Source: a virus
Virus record (IMG/VR): IMGVR_UViG_3300048924_000100
Location: 124,001-188,000 of that record
Strand: one strand, 5' to 3'
Length of the DNA: 64,000 nucleotides
This document shows positions 25,213 through 35,000 of the stretch, one piece after another; the first letter of the stretch is position 1, and each line of letters starts with the position of its first letter. Under the pieces are notes generated by a model that was not told where the DNA came from, did no database searches, and saw only the letters and a list, made by a program, of their open reading frames with translations. Both the position numbers and the translations under genes were made by a program.

Positions 25213-26223
25213 ATGAGTACGAAGCAGCTGTATCGCAACTGCCTGGAGAATCGGCTCGAGTCTGTGACCACCGAGAACGAACTCTGGGTAGTGGGTCGTC
25301 AACTGATCGCTGCCCCTAACCGGGTAACGGTTCGTGTTGATGGCAACGAAGAGTTCATGGATAACGTCAAGGAGTTAGGCTCTGGTCTGCTCTCGGCTAG
25401 CAAATGGGTAGGTGGTAAAACTATCGACCTGTTCGGCAAGGCCCTTGGCGCTGCTGGTTCTGGGTTGTATCGCGCTTTCAGTGACAACGATACTTTGATT
25501 CGCAAGCTGATGCAGAACTTCAGCAAGGTCGAAGATCATGAGCTGGAACTCAGTAAAACCACGATTGCCCTGTTGACTGCTAATGGTGACATTGGCCATA
25601 TTGGGCATGATATGGACACTTTGCTGAGTGCGTTGGATTCGCTGGACAAGCACAGCAAAGATATTCTGAGTTACCTGGACAAGCAACTTCTCGTTGCCCG
25701 CAAACTCAAGGGGGTCTCCTCTGCTGAAAACATCTTCGCTATCGTGGAGGAGTTCGAGGCGGTTAAGTACCCTACGTTCAAGCTGCCGCATTCAAAGGGC
25801 ACTTCGACGTACTCGGATACCCTGCCAGGTGGCAAGGTCTGGGAATGCGTGTACGGTGATGGCGCCAGCCCGAAATATGTTATAGGTGGAGACGCACCTG
25901 CTGAGGCTGGGTCCTCTGTGACGTTGTCCAAGTCTGAGGTCAGTGCAATCCTGACCAAACTGGACAAAATCAACTCTATGCACAAACGCTTGAAATCGTC
26001 CTACGACGGCTACTTGAGCTTTATCAAGAGCTGGGGTGAGATGGTTAAGTCTGTCGACGCTAACCTGAGTAAGCTGGATAAGGTTAGCTCAAGCGCTATG
26101 TCAGAGGCTGAGAAACTCCTCGGCGGTGAGGCAAATGCCTTGGCATTCTATAGCGGATTCACTCCTCGGGTGGTCAGCTACACCGACAGGTACATTCATG
26201 GTGTGCTTGGTGTTTTCGCTTGA
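25213..26223 (+). CDS. Internal head (inner-body-like) protein, 336 residues
   Basis: Start at 25213 with AGGAG upstream. A single G-x-E (GNE, 44-46, before EFMDNV) precedes a Gly-rich amphipathic stretch and a helical, Ser/Lys/Leu-rich body. It is the most divergent member of the family in this window, as the helix has several Gly residues. It follows its paralogue by 19 bp. Confidence 0.58.
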   Translation: MSTKQLYRNCLENRLESVTTENELWVVGRQLIAAPNRVTVRVDGNEEFMDNVKELGSGLLSASKWVGGKTIDLFGKALGAAGSGLYRAFSDNDTLIRKLMQNFSKVEDHELELSKTTIALLTANGDIGHIGHDMDTLLSALDSLDKHSKDILSYLDKQLLVARKLKGVSSAENIFAIVEEFEAVKYPTFKLPHSKGTSTYSDTLPGGKVWECVYGDGASPKYVIGGDAPAEAGSSVTLSKSEVSAILTKLDKINSMHKRLKSSYDGYLSFIKSWGEMVKSVDANLSKLDKVSSSAMSEAEKLLGGEANALAFYSGFTPRVVSYTDRYIHGVLGVFA

Positions 26224-26275
26224 TGTTTAATTAAACACTCAAATTTCCTTCGTTAACGAAAAAGGATACAACGTA

Positions 26276-27547
26276 ATGAGCCTGAATCTTCTTGATATGT
26301 ACGCCGGTGCCGAAGAACTGGAACTGGAAGGTGGCGCTGGTGGCGCCGCAGTGGTTGACGCCGTTGAAGACGTCGTTAAAACCGAAATCGCCGAAGTGAC
26401 CGTCGCTATCGAAGAGCAATCCCAGCAGGTTGAACAGCTGGTTGCCAAGGTCGACGAGCTGGAAGAAGCCGTTGAAGAAGCGACTGAAGTCGTGGAAGGC
26501 ATGGAGTCGCTGATCAACTCCGGCAACTTCAACAGCCTGGCATTCGCCAACCTGTACAACCGCGGCGTGAAGCTCGGTAACAAGCTGGGCGCAAACATCG
26601 GCGGCGAGCGCATGGGCGCTGAGTCCATCACCGACGCTTCGACCGCTCAGATGTATGCTCGTCAGGGCATCGAAAGCATCATGGACTCCATCAAGGAATA
26701 CGGCCGTAAGGCTGTAGAGTTCATCAAGCACATCTTCAACACCGTCATCAACTTCTTCGTGTCGATCTTCGACAAGGCCGCGGCCATCGAGAAGCGTGCT
26801 GACCAGCTGAAGAAACGTCTGGAAGACGGCGCCAAGATCAAAGAGCAAGTTAAACTGGGCAGCTGGAACGTCTGGGTTGACTACGCCAAGAACGGTCTGG
26901 CCGGCGTTAAGCCAAAAGGCTTCGACGCTTCGCAGGGCGCTCTGGCCAAACTGACCGAGCTGGGCAAGAACGTCAACGGTATCGAACTGGAAGACTTCAA
27001 GTCGGCTTACAGCGGCGTGATCGCTGCCATCAAGTCTGACGCCAAGTCGGCTGGCAAGTACAACGAGAAGAAAGCTGGTACTCACGACGTGCTGATCGGC
27101 GTCTTGAACGGTATCCGCATCCAGGCTTCTTACATCGACAGCGACATCAAAACCATGGCCGACGCAGCTAACGCCGCTCGTTCCCTGAAGTTCGTTGTGA
27201 TGAAAGACCCGGAAGCCAAGAAACTGACCAGCGGTTCCGACGTCAAAGCCAAGGCCGACAAGTCTGCCCTGCTGAAAGAAATCGGCGAAATCCGTGCTAT
27301 CAGCAAGACCCTGCGCGAAGGCAAAGTGGCCAAAGCTTTCAGCGCTGCTGAACGCGACCGCGTGATCGGTTCCCTGAACGCGATCAAAGCTGGCGACAAC
27401 GACAAAGCGTCGGAAGTCAACGGCAAAGTGACCCTGGTTAAGGCAGTGTACAGCTCGACTTCGAGCGTCGGCACCAACCTGACCAAAGTCATCGTCAACG
27501 CTGCTGGCGCTGCGCTGGACTGCGTTGCGGCTCACATCTCCTTCTAA
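26276..27547 (+). CDS. Abundant internal head (inner-body-like) protein with four G-x-E sites, 423 residues
   Basis: G-x-E motifs at 11-13 (GAE), 75-77 (GME), 114-116 (GAE before SITD) and 131-133 (GIE before SIMDSI). Residues 21-77 are very acidic and coiled-coil-like, as in scaffold-type propeptides. After the last site comes a hydrophobic amphipathic helix to about residue 165, then a Lys/Ala-rich helical body. Codon bias is among the strongest in the window, so it may be the main inner-body protein. A 53-bp AT-rich leader with AAAGGA precedes it and a terminator follows. Confidence 0.7.
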   Translation: MSLNLLDMYAGAEELELEGGAGGAAVVDAVEDVVKTEIAEVTVAIEEQSQQVEQLVAKVDELEEAVEEATEVVEGMESLINSGNFNSLAFANLYNRGVKLGNKLGANIGGERMGAESITDASTAQMYARQGIESIMDSIKEYGRKAVEFIKHIFNTVINFFVSIFDKAAAIEKRADQLKKRLEDGAKIKEQVKLGSWNVWVDYAKNGLAGVKPKGFDASQGALAKLTELGKNVNGIELEDFKSAYSGVIAAIKSDAKSAGKYNEKKAGTHDVLIGVLNGIRIQASYIDSDIKTMADAANAARSLKFVVMKDPEAKKLTSGSDVKAKADKSALLKEIGEIRAISKTLREGKVAKAFSAAERDRVIGSLNAIKAGDNDKASEVNGKVTLVKAVYSSTSSVGTNLTKVIVNAAGAALDCVAAHISF

Positions 27548-27582
27548 GGCGATGTTGCTGCGGCTGTAACACCGTAAGGTAG

Positions 27583-27612
27583 CTACTAAGGGCGAGCAAT
27601 CGCCCTTAGTAG
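27583..27612 (+). terminator. Hairpin terminator
   Basis: A perfect 13-bp stem (27583-27595 with 27600-27612) and GCAA loop, followed by TCTTATGG and a T-rich stretch. It separates the abundant internal head protein from the next gene, so read-through or a new promoter (TTATG at 27615-27619) must serve the rest of the operon. Confidence 0.85.
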
Positions 27613-27688
27613 TCTTATGGCTGCATTTTGTTTTTTCAAGGGATGCTATAGGTTTTGCTACATATCCTTTTTAACAGGTACTTTTACC

Positions 27689-28741
27689 ATGACGCAACCA
27701 GTGCTTGCTCGTCGTTTTATCAATACACCTACTGTTGAAGCACTCTACAACGCCGAGAATCCTGAAAGCGTTGTGGAAGCCTCGGATGACAAGATCGATG
27801 ATCTGTCGGATGAATACAACAAGGTGTCTGGAACTGAATCACTCTACTACCAGTACGTCTTCTCACACATCCCTCGCCAGCATGATCTTAACCGTGCGGG
27901 CAACGAAGGTTTCGTGAGCTGGATCGGTGATATGGTGAATGCTCTAATCACTGCTGTGAAGAACTTCTTCAAGTGGGTGTTCAGTTTCTTCACCGGTAAG
28001 AAAGAAGTAGCCGCTCGTCAGAATAAGGACCTCTTGGCACAACTGGATAAGAGTGGTGTGCGGAAACACTTCACCCACTACCCCAACGGTTACATGACCC
28101 TGTGGGCCAGTAAGGCCAAGGTGCCTAACAACCTGGACTGGGTACTCAAGTCGGTTGACGACCTCGAGAAAGCCGCAGCTAAGGTTAAGGCTTACGTTAA
28201 GGAAGTCGGCGACGTCGTAGAGAAGGCCGAAGCAGCCTTTGTGGGCAAACAACTGAGCACGGCCAAGGAGAAGTTCGATAAACTCTTCAAGGATCACCAC
28301 GCTAATCTGGTGAAGATCTTTGGTGGCGATCCAGCTGCCTTTGTAGGCGGGACAACTGTCTCTGTCAACGCACACGGTAAGGTGGTAATGAAGGTAGACC
28401 CTGATCTACTGGAAGCTGAGAAGAACGCCGGCTACCTGCCTAACGAAACCAAGACCCGTGAGATCGCCAAGGCATTGGACGGTACCAACAAGGTCTTCGC
28501 TGACGTTATCAATGATGCAGTCAAGTTGGAGAACGTGTTCGTCAAGAACCTGCAAGGGAGCCTGGCATTCGCCAAGAGCACAGAACTCGAGAATGAGGCT
28601 GTTGCTAAATCCATGGCAAGCGATCTGAACGAACTCATCCGAAACGGCATGGCCGGTATCAAGATTCTGGAGACCCTGATCTTTAAGGTCTATCAGTCTG
28701 TGTACCTGATTGCCAAGTCCAGCATCGAGACCAAAGGGTAA
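27689..28741 (+). CDS. Internal head (inner-body-like) protein, 350 residues
   Basis: G-x-E motifs at 48-50 (GTE before SLYY) and 71-73 (GNE before GFVSWI). The next 30 residues form an aromatic hydrophobic helix (FVSWI, then FFKWVFSFF), and a Lys-rich helical body follows. The start at 27689 is an internal ATG after an AT-rich leader with AGG upstream. Function by analogy with phiKZ inner-body proteins. Confidence 0.66.
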   Translation: MTQPVLARRFINTPTVEALYNAENPESVVEASDDKIDDLSDEYNKVSGTESLYYQYVFSHIPRQHDLNRAGNEGFVSWIGDMVNALITAVKNFFKWVFSFFTGKKEVAARQNKDLLAQLDKSGVRKHFTHYPNGYMTLWASKAKVPNNLDWVLKSVDDLEKAAAKVKAYVKEVGDVVEKAEAAFVGKQLSTAKEKFDKLFKDHHANLVKIFGGDPAAFVGGTTVSVNAHGKVVMKVDPDLLEAEKNAGYLPNETKTREIAKALDGTNKVFADVINDAVKLENVFVKNLQGSLAFAKSTELENEAVAKSMASDLNELIRNGMAGIKILETLIFKVYQSVYLIAKSSIETKG

Positions 28742-28747
28742 GCCACT

Positions 28748-29230
28748 ATGCGCTTGAATTGCTTTAATAAAACGCTGTTGGTCGCTAAGGTCATGGAGCA
28801 ACAAGGCATCCAAGGAATGAACCCTCGTTTCGGGGCTGGTCGTTCTGTTAGCGATACCGTGTTCAGCTATCTTGAACTGGGTAGCAGCGGCACCGGGTTG
28901 CTTATTGACAAGGTTGACCTGGGCGAACTGTTTAAAGGTATCCCTCAGGACATCTCTGGTCTGACCTTCGATACTCCAGAACAAGTGAGCCTGGATGCGT
29001 TGCAGGTATTGGTAGACGACAAGGTAGAAGAATGCATTGTTGTCGGCGAAAGCCCCCTTACCGGTCAGGCAGATGACTTGTCGGTCCATTTCTACAACTG
29101 GTTACGTCTCGTTGGTTTAAGCGACCTGTCCATCTTCGAAGTAGAGCTGGGTACGAGTGAGGGCAACCTCTACGTAACGGCTCGTCGGGCTGCGTACTAC
29201 TGCGGTACCGTGATCATCAAGTATCAATGA
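28748..29230 (+). CDS. Unknown 160-residue protein
   Basis: Mixed alpha/beta protein with four cysteines and no G-x-E helix module. It lies 6 bp after one internal head gene and 9 bp before the next. No motif recognised; an assembly partner is possible from position only. Confidence 0.7.
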   Translation: MRLNCFNKTLLVAKVMEQQGIQGMNPRFGAGRSVSDTVFSYLELGSSGTGLLIDKVDLGELFKGIPQDISGLTFDTPEQVSLDALQVLVDDKVEECIVVGESPLTGQADDLSVHFYNWLRLVGLSDLSIFEVELGTSEGNLYVTARRAAYYCGTVIIKYQ

Positions 29231-29239
29231 GGTGTGAGC

Positions 29240-30667
29240 ATGAATTTGTACTTTGAGCTGGGGCTGGTCAGTCTGCTGCTGTCCGGCAAAGCTGGAAAGC
29301 TGGACGCTGAAAAGAATCCAGTGATGGTTGAGTTACTCCGTTCCATGGGTCTCGACTACGTTGTTGACGCTGATAGCACTGACGAGAGTTCTGCTAAAGA
29401 ACGTCTCTTCCGTATCGTGGCTGCGCTGGAAGACCGTCTGGCGTATTACGACGGCAGCGAGCTGCTGGTTAACTGGCCGGTGAATCAGTACCTCAATGAG
29501 TTGCTGCAGAACGTTCACACCGGTGACTTCACTCCAGAACGCAATGTGGCCATGCAGGTCTGTGCGTTGGGTAACAAGTCGTCTGACAATATGTCGGGCA
29601 GTGCGGTTACCGAGTGGATCGAGTTCTCTCACAAGAACCTGCGCTACTTCATTGATCTCTACGAGGGCCATGAACAGCCTAACATCGTAGCGATCCAGTC
29701 GCAGATCCGTTCGATCGAATACGCCGAGAAGGTGTTGAACATCGTTGACGTATTTGTGACCAGCCGCTTGGGTATGTTCATGGGTGTGGAGGAGTTTCAT
29801 CCTTCGCAACTGGAAGACTTGCCTGAGCCATCTGAGCCGGACTTCGAGCCACCGGAAGACTGCCAGAAGAATGCTGACTGCGACTGCGGTTGTATTGCGG
29901 ATCACACGCTTCAGCTGATTCAAGGTATGGAAGACTACCTGAACGGTGTAAACAGTTATGCGGCTAACTACCTCATCGGTGCCGCCAGTGGCCACAATGC
30001 CCGTATGAGCGCTGTAGAAGGCACAGAAGGCGCAATCCTTGATGGTATCAAGGAAATGGCAATGAAGGCCTGGGACATGATCACAGAGTCCTTTAAAGCC
30101 ATCCAGGGGTGGTTCTCCTCTAACGAGAGCACCTCTGATACCAAAGCGGTAGCCGAAGCAGCGGAATCCAACAAGAAGGACCTAGTAGCGGCCAAGGAAG
30201 GCAGCGGGGATCAAATCAACCCTCAGGCCAAAGCTAGCCTGGTAAAGCTGGCAGCTGAAGCAGATCCATCGGGTGCGTTCAGCGCCATTGTGGGTAGCCT
30301 CAACACCAAGGCTGACGCAGCATCCTGCCTGGACAAGCTCCTGGGTCTGTTGAAAAAGCAAGAGGGCCCAGCAGGTGGTTTGGACGCTCTCCTGGATCTG
30401 GCAAAGGATAAGCTTGCCGAACTGAAGACTGCCGCCAGCAATGTGACTGGTAAAGATGAAAAGAACAAGGAAGTTGTGGGTACTGCTAAGAAGGGTACAC
30501 AGGAAAGTATTGCGGCGGCCAAAGAAGCGGTTGCACGAGTGAAAGAGAAAGTTACCGCGCACAAGAAACTGGTGTCTGGTATCCGCAAAGCAGTTAGCGG
30601 GATCAACACCAAGATCTTCCCAGCTGTAGAGCCTAAAGAAGCGCCTAAAGGCGATAAGAAGGAGTAA
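29240..30667 (+). CDS. Internal head (inner-body-like) protein with long propeptide, 475 residues
   Basis: Six G-x-E motifs: 72-74, 143-145, 182-184 (GVE before EFHP), 229-231 (GME), and 261-263 (GTE before GAILDGI) are the clearest. If cut at the last, more than half the protein would be removed, leaving an amphipathic helix and a Lys/Ala/Glu-rich C-terminus. A cysteine cluster (CxxxxxCxCxC, about 208-218) lies in the propeptide and could bind metal. The N-terminal part may instead be a separate functional domain. ATG at 29240 follows a GAGG. Confidence 0.62.
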   Translation: MNLYFELGLVSLLLSGKAGKLDAEKNPVMVELLRSMGLDYVVDADSTDESSAKERLFRIVAALEDRLAYYDGSELLVNWPVNQYLNELLQNVHTGDFTPERNVAMQVCALGNKSSDNMSGSAVTEWIEFSHKNLRYFIDLYEGHEQPNIVAIQSQIRSIEYAEKVLNIVDVFVTSRLGMFMGVEEFHPSQLEDLPEPSEPDFEPPEDCQKNADCDCGCIADHTLQLIQGMEDYLNGVNSYAANYLIGAASGHNARMSAVEGTEGAILDGIKEMAMKAWDMITESFKAIQGWFSSNESTSDTKAVAEAAESNKKDLVAAKEGSGDQINPQAKASLVKLAAEADPSGAFSAIVGSLNTKADAASCLDKLLGLLKKQEGPAGGLDALLDLAKDKLAELKTAASNVTGKDEKNKEVVGTAKKGTQESIAAAKEAVARVKEKVTAHKKLVSGIRKAVSGINTKIFPAVEPKEAPKGDKKE

Positions 30668-30672
30668 CGGTA

Positions 30673-31377
30673 ATGGCCTTGGAAAACGTTCACCCGGTGG
30701 TTCTCGAGCGTATCAAGAACCAGCTACCCGACGGCTTCACGGTTCTGAGCGCTGTTGCTGAATCCGAAAGCAAAACTGCGTTCTTGGTTGAACAGAACGG
30801 TATTACTCAAAAGGCCTACATGCTCAAGGGTAATCTCTTGCAGGTGATGGCTCACAAGGCGCCTGAGGTCTCAGCCAAAGAAGGGGATCTCCTGGGCGCT
30901 GTCGTGCAAGAACTGTCTGATGCGTACCAGCTCCACCTGTTGGATAAGGTGGACTACAACGTCGACGACCTGTTGGTCGAGTTCGTGGGTAAAGATCAGG
31001 TCCAGGTTTCTGTTTCGATCCTGCCCACCAGTACCAGTCTCAGCGGTGTGCTGATCTTCACCGTCAGGAACAAGGATGCGGCTGCTCGTCCTCTGAAGCA
31101 GAGCACCCTCGATCTGGAAGAGCATCGTGTCCGGTTAGCCCTGGCAGGTAAAGTGTTTGAAGTTACTGACCCTGAACCGGTTAACCCCGACAAGACTCTT
31201 ACGCAAGAGTTCGCTGAACAGCTGGAAGAGTTTGTAGGCTCGCTGGGTTTCACAACACCGCCTACGGCTGATGACTTCCAGTTGGCTGACGTGCTCAGCC
31301 AGTTGCATGACGGTATCTCGGCTCTGGTGATTATCAAGTTGCCAAGTGACCTGGTTGTTCCTGTGCGCTGGAAGTAA
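30673..31377 (+). CDS. Unknown 234-residue protein
   Basis: Acidic mixed alpha/beta protein with regular hydrophobic strands and no recognised motif. Starts 5 bp after the internal head gene and is followed by a terminator, so it ends that part of the operon. Function unknown. Confidence 0.7.
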   Translation: MALENVHPVVLERIKNQLPDGFTVLSAVAESESKTAFLVEQNGITQKAYMLKGNLLQVMAHKAPEVSAKEGDLLGAVVQELSDAYQLHLLDKVDYNVDDLLVEFVGKDQVQVSVSILPTSTSLSGVLIFTVRNKDAAARPLKQSTLDLEEHRVRLALAGKVFEVTDPEPVNPDKTLTQEFAEQLEEFVGSLGFTTPPTADDFQLADVLSQLHDGISALVIIKLPSDLVVPVRWK

Positions 31378-31390
31378 CCCTTACTGATCG

Positions 31391-31417
31391 GTAATGGAAG
31401 GTAACCCCTTCCATTAC
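31391..31417 (+). terminator. Hairpin terminator
   Basis: An 11-bp stem (31391-31401 with 31407-31417) followed by a T-rich run. Classic intrinsic terminator form. Confidence 0.85.
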
Positions 31418-31451
31418 TTATCTTTTTATTTTCATTATTGAGCATACACCC

Positions 31452-32972
31452 ATGATGCTGAAATCAATGGTAATGTCTGAAGATGACTATGCATCGTTCT
31501 TTCGCCCTGCGGTGTTGGATTCTCTCAGACAAGTTCTAAAGTTCTACAGCTTGGACAATGCCTCGCAAATCATTTATAACGGCGAGAATGATGTTGCCAA
31601 GTTGATTGGCAGTAACTCTGATGACGGTCTGCGTGGTGACATGTACACCGATGGCGTCTTCCGTAACAAACTGTTCATCGTGGTAGAGAAAGAAGACACC
31701 CCATTTAACACCGGTTATTCCAACCAGCGTCGTGAACCGACCGAACGCCCGGTATGGTTAACCGATGACGAAGAGCCTATGGGGCTGTACCCAGCCTTCT
31801 CTGGCGTAAAGGTTAACGTCTCTGTAGTGGCCTCGTTTAACAGCAGCAAGCTGGCAGACCACTACGTGCGCCGTATCAACCGTGTTCGTGATAACCAGAT
31901 GGCTGACATGGCGTTCAGTGCTACGGTCCACCTGGGCGTTAACAACGGTATCCTGGCGTGCATGCAGGATATCCATACACTACTGCTCAAGAACGATCCG
32001 ACTACTCCTGAGTTTGGTGAGTGGTTCAACAAGTATTGCCAAGTACCGTTCACTACCATCTCCAACGTGGCAGGTAAGAACAAACGTCTGGTAGTTCCAC
32101 AGCGTTTGGACTTCATCGGTATTCAGTTCTCTGATCCAGAGATCCAGCGTTCTCGTAAAGGTTCCACTATCGGTAAGTATGAAGTCGAGTTCAAATACTT
32201 CTTCTACTTCAACGAGTTCACCAACTGGGAGTTCTTCTACCCATTGGACGTTTATCAGGATGAGATTCCTGAGAAGTGGATCCCTATCCCTAACGAGCAG
32301 TTTGTTCGACCGTTCAACGTACGGGTGGCCCCTGAAGTAGCCTGGGGTCTGTCTAACCAGACCACCCGTCAGCAGGAAGCCCCTTACTTCATGAAGTTGC
32401 CTAAGCATGATCCTTGGGTAATGAAGCGAGTACCTTTCGTACAGCCTATCATTCAGGCACGGTTGTCGGTGGATAACATCGAGAACCAGGAGCTGGTCAA
32501 CATCTTCGAGATTCCAGGCTTTAAATGGAATGAGCAAGTCAAGGCTTACATGCTTCGTCGTCGCGATGTGGCGTTCACTCAATACGCTACGCCGTTCCTG
32601 GTCTGGGTGTACAGCAACAACCTGCGTATTCTGCCTACTCAGTTGAGTATGGACGAGACAGGCTCTGTAAGGCTCTCCAGGCTGCCTACGATGAAAAATG
32701 TGCACCACATCGTGGTAACCCTCGATTATGCGATCCGGGACTACACAGACGCTTTCTGGGAGGATCTGTATCAGAACCCTCAGGACCTCAATCTGTTGCC
32801 GGCCATTTTCCCGTGGTATCGCTGGGACAAGTTGCCTGAACCTTGGCTGGATCATATCCACCAGATCCGCAAAGACATCGATAAGGGCTTAGGGCTGCCG
32901 GGGGATAATCCAACCCGGTACATGATGAACCTCGGTCTTAACAGTTACGTATTGGTAGAGGACAAACGCTAA
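31452..32972 (+). CDS. Structural-type protein, probably tail or baseplate, 506 residues
   Basis: Tyr, Pro, Asn and Trp-rich protein of mixed strands, with no enzyme motif. Three nearby in-frame ATGs leave the first few residues uncertain, and none has a strong ribosome site. First of four tightly coupled large genes (to 36359) that look like a tail or baseplate set by composition and order. Family not recognised. Confidence 0.62.
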   Translation: MMLKSMVMSEDDYASFFRPAVLDSLRQVLKFYSLDNASQIIYNGENDVAKLIGSNSDDGLRGDMYTDGVFRNKLFIVVEKEDTPFNTGYSNQRREPTERPVWLTDDEEPMGLYPAFSGVKVNVSVVASFNSSKLADHYVRRINRVRDNQMADMAFSATVHLGVNNGILACMQDIHTLLLKNDPTTPEFGEWFNKYCQVPFTTISNVAGKNKRLVVPQRLDFIGIQFSDPEIQRSRKGSTIGKYEVEFKYFFYFNEFTNWEFFYPLDVYQDEIPEKWIPIPNEQFVRPFNVRVAPEVAWGLSNQTTRQQEAPYFMKLPKHDPWVMKRVPFVQPIIQARLSVDNIENQELVNIFEIPGFKWNEQVKAYMLRRRDVAFTQYATPFLVWVYSNNLRILPTQLSMDETGSVRLSRLPTMKNVHHIVVTLDYAIRDYTDAFWEDLYQNPQDLNLLPAIFPWYRWDKLPEPWLDHIHQIRKDIDKGLGLPGDNPTRYMMNLGLNSYVLVEDKR

Positions 32973-34261
32973 TGGGCCTAAAGACCACTCCCTTGGGGCA
33001 GGAACTTCCTCCAGAACCGGAACGTCCCAAGATTTATAGCAACACGTACAAGCACACCATTGTAGACTCGGCCTATACGCCTGAGACGTCGTTACTGACA
33101 ATGGTAGACGGTACTCCGCGGTTGATGGAGTACTATCGTCGGGAACTGGGACCTGACGAAGAGTTGAGTACCTTCCAACCGGATAACTCGGCTGTCTATC
33201 AGAGCTACGCCCGCATCAAGAACCTGGTCGGTAAACAGGACGGTGCCGGCGCTTACGCCTTCGACCCGACTACCGGTCAATCCAGCGGTACGTTCGAGAT
33301 GTGGTTGGCGTTCGATCTGAACCCGTTGCAGTATGACGTGGCGATCATGGACATCGGTGAGGGCCGCGCAGGTCTGTTCCACATCACCCAGCAACCAGAG
33401 ATCCGTAACGACACCTCCAACAAGGTCTACCTCTGTACCTTTGAGAAACTCGGTATCCTTACCGAAGATCTCTTTGCGCAGTTGGATATCCGTGTTGTTA
33501 AGGAATGGGTCTACTCGAAGGACTCGGCGCTGCACGGTGGTATCGCTATCATTACTGATAACGAGTTCACTACGGCCAAGGAGTTGTTCGACTGGCGTCT
33601 GACGATTGCTAACTGGTTGATGAACACCTTCTACTGGAACCCTGAGCGGACAATTGCCTGGGAAGACGGTAACGGGCGGAAGATCTACGACCAATACCTG
33701 GTGAAGTTCCTGGCGGCTCAAATGCCGGCTGACCTCAGAACCTCCTATCCTCCAATTAACCTGTTCTCTACGCAGTACGGTGGACGGGAATACGGTGGCT
33801 TTGGTGATATCACCATCTGGGAGATTCTGATGCGCGGAGACTTCAATCTCCTGCCCATGGTCAAGAACTCCGAGATAACGATCGTCTCCACCAACCGTCT
33901 GATCAATACCCGTCAATACGGTAACTTGCGTTCCAGCAAGTTCGATTGGGTGGTTGTAGCGGATCCCGAACGTTACCAGATCCAACGGGCGTATTTCAAC
34001 ATGGATGGCTTCCCACTGTTAGCCTCCAGCCCGGAATACAAAACGACCTACTTGTTCACCCCTCAGTTCTACGAAGGCCTACCCCAGAATGAGTTTGAAC
34101 ACCTGGTGGTAGATGCCCTGAAGAACCAGATGGTAGACCGGGAGAAACTCCTCGCTTATTGCAAGGGGTACTTCGCTCTGGACAAGTGGCAACAACTCTA
34201 CCACGGCGCGATCCTGTTGCTGTTGATTCAGGTGAGCCGTAAGTTCGGACCTCCGATATGA
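32972..34261 (+). CDS. Structural-type protein, 429 residues
   Basis: TAATG junction with the previous gene. Aromatic and Asn/Gln-rich, strand-rich protein with no motif recognised; the C-terminus has a short hydrophobic helix. It overlaps the next gene by ATGA. Tail or baseplate role inferred from the cluster. Confidence 0.62.
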   Translation: MGLKTTPLGQELPPEPERPKIYSNTYKHTIVDSAYTPETSLLTMVDGTPRLMEYYRRELGPDEELSTFQPDNSAVYQSYARIKNLVGKQDGAGAYAFDPTTGQSSGTFEMWLAFDLNPLQYDVAIMDIGEGRAGLFHITQQPEIRNDTSNKVYLCTFEKLGILTEDLFAQLDIRVVKEWVYSKDSALHGGIAIITDNEFTTAKELFDWRLTIANWLMNTFYWNPERTIAWEDGNGRKIYDQYLVKFLAAQMPADLRTSYPPINLFSTQYGGREYGGFGDITIWEILMRGDFNLLPMVKNSEITIVSTNRLINTRQYGNLRSSKFDWVVVADPERYQIQRAYFNMDGFPLLASSPEYKTTYLFTPQFYEGLPQNEFEHLVVDALKNQMVDREKLLAYCKGYFALDKWQQLYHGAILLLLIQVSRKFGPPI

Positions 34262-34998
34262 AAATGCTTTATCCTCGTTACGGCGCTGTGCGGAATCGGT
34301 TGATTGAACTGCACGGCGTGTTGAACCATCGGGTCTATGGAGTCTGGGTGGCTCCTAAGTCCCTGATGTCGATGGATGACCTCCGCGAACGTTACCACAA
34401 TAACCAGCAGGGGTTTGCCAACGATACCAACTACTACGACGAACCCCAGCTGCGGCAAATGAAGGTTCCACAGATCCTGAGCTTCATGGGTAATCTGTTG
34501 GGACCCGAGGACATCGGCTTCCAGAAGGCTAACGATGCAATCCCAGGTATTTACGAATCCATTCAAGAGTACCTGGCGTTGTGGTGTGAGATGATCCGGA
34601 CGGTACCAGAGTTCAAGGCCCCTCCTCGTGAGGAGCTACGACAGCTGGAGAGTCTGGCGTACATGCTGTTTCCTACGTATGCGAAGATCAAGCCCTTTGT
34701 GGTTAACCAGGCTATCCGTGATGCTGGTAAGGATAACAAGGCTCAGGAAGGCATGGGTCTGGCATCGCTTGGTATGCTGTTTACCATGACCCCTATGCTG
34801 AACAAGGGTGTTGGTCAGGATATCAGCTTTGTGAGCCACCTGGACGAGCTGGACAACCACGAGCAGCATCAGTACCAGGTCGACCACCAACAACCGGCTC
34901 CAGGTAACTTCTTCCCAACGCTGAAGATCTCCACTGACAGCTTACGGGACCTGGATACTTCAACCGACACTAACGACTGGATCTTCAAAGGAGACTAA
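34258..34998 (+). CDS. Structural-type protein, 246 residues
   Basis: Polar helix-rich protein with a His/Gln-rich stretch near residues 198-218. ATGA overlap with the gene before and AAAGGAG for the gene after. Part of the same four-gene set; function unknown. Confidence 0.6.
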   Translation: MKMLYPRYGAVRNRLIELHGVLNHRVYGVWVAPKSLMSMDDLRERYHNNQQGFANDTNYYDEPQLRQMKVPQILSFMGNLLGPEDIGFQKANDAIPGIYESIQEYLALWCEMIRTVPEFKAPPREELRQLESLAYMLFPTYAKIKPFVVNQAIRDAGKDNKAQEGMGLASLGMLFTMTPMLNKGVGQDISFVSHLDELDNHEQHQYQVDHQQPAPGNFFPTLKISTDSLRDLDTSTDTNDWIFKGD

Positions 34999-35000
34999 TC

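Noticed and set aside
26231-27535. Minus-strand open frame of 434 codons
   Set aside because: Antisense of the strongly codon-biased internal head protein gene.
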